Positions 59,388 to 64,000 of a stretch of DNA of 64,000 nucleotides are shown here, in pieces; the first letter of the stretch is position 1; the number at the start of each line of letters is the position of its first letter. This DNA comes from Desulfoluna limicola. Lineage in GTDB: Bacteria; Desulfobacterota; Desulfobacteria; Desulfobacterales; Desulfolunaceae. The stretch spans positions 4,673,501-4,737,500 of the forward strand of contig NZ_AP024488.1 in assembly GCF_021654575.1 (NCBI RefSeq), in the 5' to 3' direction. The position numbers were made by a program, and so were the translations under genes. Under the pieces are notes generated by a model. The model searched no databases. It was not told where the DNA came from and saw only the letters and a program-made list of their open reading frames with translations.

Positions 59388-60841
59388 CCACCATCCTCAT
59401 CATCGACGACGACATCGAGTTCTGTGAAACCATGGAAAGCCTGGTGCGGCGCATGGACCACCGTTGCGTCACCGCCCACACTCTCAAGGAGGGCACGGAT
59501 TACCTGGAAGGCCACGGGGTGGATGTGGTGTTCCTCGACGTACGCCTGCCTGACGGCAACGGGCTGACAGCCCTTCCCGCCATCAAAAAGTCCTCGTCCG
59601 AGCCTGAGGTGATCATCCTCACCGGCCAGGGGGACCCGGACGGTGCCGAGCTGGCCATCCAGGGCGGGGTCTGGGACTACCTCGTCAAGCCCACCTCCAT
59701 CAAGCAGACCCGCCTCAGCCTCTCCCGCGCCCTGAAGTATCGGGAGGAGAAACGGGCAGAAACCCCGGTGGCCCTCAACCTCGACAACATCATCGGCAGC
59801 AGCCCCGCCATGCGCAAGTGCTTTGACCTGGTGGCCAAGGCGGCCGTCTCCAACTCCCAGGTACTCATCACCGGTGAAACCGGAACGGGCAAAGAGCTGT
59901 TTGCCCGGACCATCCATGAAAACAGCCCCCGGGCGGGCAACAACTTCGTCATCGTGGATTGTGCGTCCCTTACCGAGACCCTCCTTGAGAGCACCCTCTT
60001 CGGTCACAAGAAAGGGGCCTTTACCGGAGCGGATGCCGACCGCACAGGCCTGGTGAAGGTCGCCGACGGCGGCACGCTTTTCCTGGACGAGGTGGGGGAC
60101 ATGCCCCTGTCCATCCAGCGCTCCTTCCTGAGGGTTCTCCAGGAAAAACGCTTCCGACCGGTGGGACAGACCCAGGAGGTGACCAGTAACTTCCGCCTTA
60201 TCGCCGCCACCAACCGAAACCTGGAGGAGATGGTGGAAACAGGAGAGTTCCGGCGAGATCTCCTCTTCCGCCTCTGGGCCATTCACCTGGAGCTGCCCCC
60301 TTTGAGAAAACGCAAAGGGGACATCAAACGCCTGGCCATGTTTTTCATCGACCACCTTTGCGAGGAGTACGGCGTCCCCAACAAAGGCTTTGACTCCGAC
60401 TTTTTTGAGACCCTTTCCGCCTACAGCTGGCCTGGAAACATCCGGGAGCTCTTCAACGTCCTGGAGATGGCCTTTATCACCTCGGGCCGCACCAGCACCA
60501 TCTACGCCATGGACCTTCCAAGCAACATCCGCATCAAGGTTGCCAAGGCCTCGCTCAGCCGTGACTCGGCAGGAGCCAACCAACCCCAGGTGGAGGCCGG
60601 GGACACCAACCCCCAGGTCACCCGAATCCTGGCTGAAACGGCGGTGGAGGTGAAGCGTCATTTCACGAGCAACATTCCGGAGATCAAGGAGTTCAAGGGG
60701 ATCATGGAGGAGCAGTACCTGCGGGAACTCATTCGCCACACCGGGGGCAACGCCAAGAAGATCATGCAGATCTCCGGGCTTTCCAAGTCCCATTTTTACA
60801 CCCTCTTAAAGAAGAAAGAGATCTCCATCTCCTCGGAATAG
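59384..60841 (+). CDS. NtrC-family sigma-54-dependent response regulator
   Basis: 485 residues from the ATG at 59384 (AAGGAG upstream; overlaps the kinase stop). Receiver (1-120, phospho-Asp52 in FLDVRLPDG), AAA+ domain with GETGTGKE (Lys170), GAFTGA (211-216, contacts sigma-54) and GGTLFLDEVGDM, R-finger region FRLWAIHLELPPLRKRKGDI, and a Fis-type HTH at the C-terminus (IRHTGGNAKKIMQISGLSKSHFYTLLKKK). Activates sigma-54 promoters; targets unknown. No good -24/-12 site (TGGCAC-N5-TTGC) was seen nearby. Confidence 0.95.
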   Translation: MTTILIIDDDIEFCETMESLVRRMDHRCVTAHTLKEGTDYLEGHGVDVVFLDVRLPDGNGLTALPAIKKSSSEPEVIILTGQGDPDGAELAIQGGVWDYLVKPTSIKQTRLSLSRALKYREEKRAETPVALNLDNIIGSSPAMRKCFDLVAKAAVSNSQVLITGETGTGKELFARTIHENSPRAGNNFVIVDCASLTETLLESTLFGHKKGAFTGADADRTGLVKVADGGTLFLDEVGDMPLSIQRSFLRVLQEKRFRPVGQTQEVTSNFRLIAATNRNLEEMVETGEFRRDLLFRLWAIHLELPPLRKRKGDIKRLAMFFIDHLCEEYGVPNKGFDSDFFETLSAYSWPGNIRELFNVLEMAFITSGRTSTIYAMDLPSNIRIKVAKASLSRDSAGANQPQVEAGDTNPQVTRILAETAVEVKRHFTSNIPEIKEFKGIMEEQYLRELIRHTGGNAKKIMQISGLSKSHFYTLLKKKEISISSE

Positions 60842-60875
60842 TCCCTGGATGTAGCGATTCAGCTCTCAAAAAACG

Positions 60876-61016
60876 GCCTCCGGCGGCAAGGTGTGCCACC
60901 TTGAAAGCAGGTTGCCTGTTTTCAAAAACATGGGTTTGACACACAGGGCTTAAGGGCCGTTCGCCGGCTCCACCGGTGGTGACAAGCCATATGGTTCTGG
61001 TTTAACAAGCCGGAGG
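60876..61016. repeat. Dispersed element copy after the response regulator
   Basis: GCCTCCGGCGGCAAGGTGTGCC 35 nt after the stop; right end AAGCCGGAGGC followed by the AGCTGAATAGTTA tail. Middle shortened. Confidence 0.78.
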
Positions 61017-61031
61017 CATAGCTGAATAGTT

Positions 61032-61768
61032 ACGCTTGGCCCGAAACCCCACCCGTGCACGGGCGATGACCGCTGTTTATTCTGCGGACAGAGTTCTGAA
61101 TTTCGGACTTTTGGTCCTCTTTTTCATAAGAATCTGCAAATAAATTACCGGCCCTTCGGCATCGTTTGTATCACTGTAGTTCCAACACCTTGTTAATCGG
61201 TCTTTTACACTTTTCTATTGTGCATGGCACAGAACTTGTATATTTTAAGACTCAACCTGTTAGATTCTCTTTCTCCTGCTGGGTTTAACAGTGTTACACA
61301 AAAATACTCCAAAACTGCGTCGATACAAGGGCCCCCGGCGGGGGGCCCTTGTATCAATCTCCTCTTCAGTCCAGAAGATCAGACACGAAACGCCACTTCA
61401 GCCGTGCATCAGCACCGACGCCCATGCCTTTGCAACTCCTGAGAGGTTGTCGCCCCTTTAACATCACCCGATCATTCACGGCTGAAAGCAAGACACGACC
61501 GACGATGTGGGAACCACCCCCAAGCCGTCGAAACAGATATTGCAGCAGATAACGTACACTATCTTCCGTGGGTTCCCTTCAGCCGGGGAACCAAAAACCC
61601 GGTATCACCGATTGCCCCTGCCTTTGGCAGTCCAACCGTCGATGCCGGGTTTTTATATTTCGATGCAGGGTAAAAATGGGGAAAAAACCTATTTACTGCA
61701 TCATTCCACCACACAGACACACACACGAATGGCGCCGAAAACGCCCCGTTTATGCCACAGGAGGAACC
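61032..61768. other. Non-coding region before the Dabb gene
   Basis: About 740 bp without a supported gene. One strong hairpin (61322-61355). The open frames here lack RBS and sensible composition. Confidence 0.5.
61322..61355. terminator. Perfect 15-bp GC-rich hairpin
   Basis: GATACAAGGGCCCCC / GGGGGCCCTTGTATC, 4-nt loop. No clear T run on either strand, and no gene ends within 450 bp; may be the end of an unseen transcript. Confidence 0.5.
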
Positions 61769-62071
61769 ATGCTCAAGCACATTGTCATGCTGAAACTTAA
61801 AAAAGAGGCCAAAGGGGCCAGTGCCGCCGAAAACGCCGAAAAGCTGAAAGTCATGCTCGACGCCCTGGTGGGTAAAATTGATGAGATTCAGGCCTTTGAA
61901 GTGGGCATCAACATCTTCTCAAACAGCCAGACCGCTCATCTCTCCCTCTACTCGGAGTTTGAGAATGAAGATGCCCTGAACCGCTACTCCAACCACCCAG
62001 AGCACCAGAGAGTGGTGGCCTTCATCCAGCAGGTGATGGAAGAGCGGCGCGTTGTGGACTACCACGCCTGA
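61769..62071 (+). CDS. Stress-responsive alpha/beta-barrel (Dabb) domain protein
   Basis: 100 residues; ACAGGAGGAACC gives an ideal RBS. Dimeric ferredoxin-like Dabb family: MLKHIVMLKLKKEA (strand 1 with the typical HIVLxKxK pattern), VGINIFSNSQTAHLSLYSEFENEDALNRYSNHPEHQRVVAFI, ending RRVVDYHA (family often ends V.DY). Members bind hydrophobic ligands or cyclise polyketides in plants; bacterial roles are mostly unknown. Stand-alone gene ahead of the PHA genes. Confidence 0.9.
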   Translation: MLKHIVMLKLKKEAKGASAAENAEKLKVMLDALVGKIDEIQAFEVGINIFSNSQTAHLSLYSEFENEDALNRYSNHPEHQRVVAFIQQVMEERRVVDYHA

Positions 62072-62238
62072 TCCGTTCCCCCTTCCCGTCCATTGCACGG
62101 GGAGCCTGGTGTCCTGAAAATCAGACTCCCCGTCCTCACCCCGCTTCAAGCACCTGTTTCCCCTTTTTTTTTCTGGCATCCCCACACAACGAAAAGAGCG
62201 GCTCTCCAAGGGTTCACGGCTTTCCCAGCCCCTGACTA

Positions 62239-62253
62239 TGTTGCACTGCAACA
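62239..62253. promoter_or_regulatory. Palindrome TGTTGCA-C-TGCAACA upstream of phasin
   Basis: Perfect 7-bp arms around one base, ending 9 nt before the -35 box. PHA regulators of the PhaR type are known to bind TGC/GCA-rich palindromes near phasin genes, so this is a candidate PHA operator; no regulator gene is in view. Confidence 0.5.
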
Positions 62254-62262
62254 TTTTTATTC

Positions 62263-62290
62263 TTGACATAAATCGCCACTGCCTTACATT
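62263..62290 (+). promoter_or_regulatory. Sigma-70-like promoter of the phasin gene
   Basis: TTGACA (62263-62268), 16-nt spacer, TACATT (62285-62290); 87 nt before the phasin ATG. Perfect -35 and moderate -10. Confidence 0.6.
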
Positions 62291-62376
62291 GTTTATCAGA
62301 ACAATACAAAGTGGTTATACATCAAGAGAACGTCAAGATACCCATTCCAAGAACCCCTTATCTTCGGAGGTGCAGC

Positions 62377-62646
62377 ATGCAAGACGCCAGCAGCTTTATC
62401 CGCAAAGCCTATGAATTCAACAAAAACGGTTTTGAAAATGCCTACAACGCAATGGGCTCCCTTCAAGAGCAGGCCGAAGAGGTCACCATTCGGATGATCA
62501 GCGAAAACCCCCTCTTTCCCGAGCCGGCCAAAAAAATGGTCAAGAGCGGTTTCGATGCCTGCAAGCAGGGCCGGGACTCTTTCAAGGGCCAGGTAGACAA
62601 AAGCCAGAAGGCCTTTGAGGAGCTGCTCACCGCAGTCAATCTTTGA
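62377..62646 (+). CDS. Phasin-like PHA granule protein
   Basis: 89 residues from the ATG at 62377 (GGAGGTGCAGC in front); 22 upstream codons are rejected. Short all-helical amphipathic protein (ASSFIRKAYEFNKNGFENAYNAMGSLQEQAEEV... and PAKKMVKSGFDACKQGRDSFKGQVDKSQKAFEELL) with the phasin pattern of regularly spaced Phe/aromatics. It precedes the PHA synthase by 112 nt, which supports the call. It would coat PHA granules and control their size. Shorter than many phasins (110-190). Confidence 0.75.
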   Translation: MQDASSFIRKAYEFNKNGFENAYNAMGSLQEQAEEVTIRMISENPLFPEPAKKMVKSGFDACKQGRDSFKGQVDKSQKAFEELLTAVNL

Positions 62647-62758
62647 TGGTTTTTTACCGGAGGGCACTCCGCCCTCCGGTTCTCCACACCTCCCTTAGCT
62701 CATAACGCCCACCGGGCCCATCATACGGATCACCCCCTCACATACGCGGAGGCCTCCC

Positions 62759-64000
62759 ATGGCAACAGAGTCCCTTCTTGATGAACTGCCCGCCATCCTC
62801 ACCAAATTGACAGAGAAACAATGGGCCATCTGGTCCAGCACACTCTCTGCCCCGCTGTCTGAAAAAACACTCACCAACGACGCCAACGTGATTCAGGACT
62901 CCCTTGCGGTCATGTGGCAAGCCGCCGCCTCTCCCCAGGCCGGCATATCCGCCTGGCTCCGATGGACACAAAAAGTCGTGCCCCACGCCTTGTCACTGCT
63001 TTCAGAACCCGACCCATCCCTCACACGCCACAGGGCCTGGCTCAAATACCTGCAAGGGTTCCACACCCTCAACCATGAGGCCATTACGGAGATGGTTGCC
63101 GACCTCGACGGGCTGGAAGAGCAGCGAAAAAACCGCTTTCTTTTCTACTGTAACCAGTGGATGGAGGCCTTTTCCCCATCCAACAACCTCATGACCAACC
63201 CGGAGCTCCTGGCCTACACCCTTGAAAACCTGGGTGGAAACCTCTTCAAAGGGTTTGACAACCTGTTGAACGACATCAGCTGCTCAAGTGGCGAGCTCTC
63301 CATCAGCATGACGGATCCGCACGCCTTTGAGGTGGGAAAAAACCTCGCCACATCCCCCGGCACCGTGGTGCTCAGAAACGAGGTCATGGAGCTGATTCAA
63401 TACGCCCCTGCGACAACGAGAGTCTACAAACGCCCCATGCTTCTCGTCCCCCCATGGATCAACAAGTTTTATATCCTGGACCTTACGGAAAAAATGTCCC
63501 TGGTCAAATGGCTCGTGGATCAAGGGTACACGGTCTTTCTTATCTCCTGGATCAACCCCGACGGCTCTCAAACATCGGGAAGCTTTACCGATTACATGAA
63601 GCTCGGCACCCTTGCCGCCCTGGATGCCATCGAGGCCATTACCGGGGAAAAGAAACCCCATGCCGCAGGGTACTGCACCGGAGGGACCCTCCTTGCCACA
63701 AGCCTTGCCTGGCTGGCTGCCGGCGGCGAAGAGCACCGTGTCTCCTCGGCCACATTCATGGCCACCCTCATCGATTTTACCGAACCCGGGGACCTCGGCA
63801 TCTTCATTGACCCGGAGCAGGTGGAAGCCCTCACCACTGAAACCCGGGAGATGGGCTACCTCGACGGAAAGAAGCTGGCCCGTACCTTTAATATGCTTCG
63901 CCCCAACGATCTCATCTGGAGCTATGTGGTGAAGAACTACCTCAAAGGCGAAGACCCCATCCCCTTCGACATCCTTTACTGGAACTCCGACTCCGCCAAC
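62759..64000 (+). CDS. phaC: Poly(3-hydroxyalkanoate) synthase, 3' end outside window
   Basis: 414 residues visible and still open at the window edge. GGAGG at 62748-62752, 6 nt before the ATG. Class I/III PhaC features: N-terminal helical region, YKRPMLLVPPWINKFYILDL, VKWLVDQGYTVFLISWINPD, and the lipase-like box GYCTGG with the nucleophile Cys306. The catalytic Asp and His would lie beyond the edge. It polymerises (R)-3-hydroxyacyl-CoA into carbon stores, with the phasin gene directly upstream. Confidence 0.95.
   Translation, partial: MATESLLDELPAILTKLTEKQWAIWSSTLSAPLSEKTLTNDANVIQDSLAVMWQAAASPQAGISAWLRWTQKVVPHALSLLSEPDPSLTRHRAWLKYLQGFHTLNHEAITEMVADLDGLEEQRKNRFLFYCNQWMEAFSPSNNLMTNPELLAYTLENLGGNLFKGFDNLLNDISCSSGELSISMTDPHAFEVGKNLATSPGTVVLRNEVMELIQYAPATTRVYKRPMLLVPPWINKFYILDLTEKMSLVKWLVDQGYTVFLISWINPDGSQTSGSFTDYMKLGTLAALDAIEAITGEKKPHAAGYCTGGTLLATSLAWLAAGGEEHRVSSATFMATLIDFTEPGDLGIFIDPEQVEALTTETREMGYLDGKKLARTFNMLRPNDLIWSYVVKNYLKGEDPIPFDILYWNSDSAN

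Larger units (their letters stand above)
62072..62376. other. Intergenic region upstream of the phasin gene
   Basis: Contains an 11-of-12 bp inverted repeat (ACGGGGAGCCTG / CAGACTCCCCGT, 62097-62133) that may end the Dabb transcript, then a palindrome and a promoter listed separately. Confidence 0.55.

Noticed and set aside
59084..60793. 569-codon antisense frame across the kinase and NtrC-type genes
   Set aside because: Opposite strand has intact REC and AAA+ motifs; the antisense product has no domain and no RBS.
8112..61016. Dispersed repeats as CRISPR repeats or as insertion sequences
   Set aside because: They are not clustered with spacers and carry no transposase gene; MITE/REP-like is the better description.

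Overview
The window looks like a chromosomal segment of a GC-rich, anaerobic marine-type Desulfobacterota (Desulfobacterales-like) bacterium. This is inferred from the gene mix (sodium-pumping acyl-CoA decarboxylase, PUFA-type polyketide synthase, D-lactate oxidation by GlcD/GlcF-type proteins with an LldP permease, PHA storage); no ribosomal RNA is present to fix the taxonomy. Both window edges cut genes: a giant synthase on the left and a PHA synthase on the right.

Layout. 1-8.0 kb: the C-terminal 2,664 residues of a PfaA-like synthase (end of a ketosynthase, acyltransferase, second ketosynthase, seven tandem acyl carrier domains, ketoreductase, dehydratase). 8.7-14.5 kb: a biotin-dependent, sodium-translocating decarboxylase cluster (gamma, beta, CoA-type carboxyltransferase, a 66-aa small protein, and an OadA-like biotin carrier whose 5S catalytic residues are missing). 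15.5-22 kb: a small basic protein, MetF, a coupled 57-aa protein plus acyl-CoA ligase, an acyl-ACP thioesterase and a secreted subtilase. 22.7-31.4 kb: SulP transporter, FAD dehydrogenase with an upstream TetR gene and a clear palindromic operator, a 59-aa protein, BirA, and a chemoreceptor. 31.9-39.3 kb: DNA repair (SbcD-SbcC, RecD2). 39.6-49.98 kb: a phytochelatin synthase family protein, a GyrI-like membrane protein, tRNA-Val, an operon of exported protein / polyprenyl synthase / RimO, a dienoyl-CoA-isomerase-type crotonase, a dihydrouridine synthase and an HD-GYP protein. 50.3-55.1 kb: lactate operon lldP-glcD-glcF. 56-60.8 kb: a hybrid sensor kinase and NtrC-type regulator overlapping by 4 nt. 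61.8-64 kb: Dabb-family protein, phasin-like protein and PHA synthase.

Two themes run through the window. First, acyl and biotin chemistry: the synthase, thioesterase, acyl-CoA ligase, crotonase, biotin decarboxylase and BirA could feed one lipid/acyl-CoA economy, with PHA as the sink (inference). Second, almost every intergenic space outside the 50.2-60.8 kb block carries a copy of a palindromic, TIR-bounded element (GCCTCCGGCGGC ... GCCGCCGGAGGC) of about 130-500 bp. Copies sit just downstream of stop codons in a fixed orientation; one supplies the ribosome binding site of recD2 and another encodes the last residues of the phytochelatin synthase-like protein.

The most unusual signals are: Thr in place of the phosphopantetheine Ser in all seven ACP repeats; loss of the 5S catalytic residues in the biotin carrier subunit; a tRNA-Val with C33; and the exapted repeat family. 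Four small genes (15562, 16852, 27625 and a 15-codon leader at 55948) and the edge-truncated phaC are easy to overlook.
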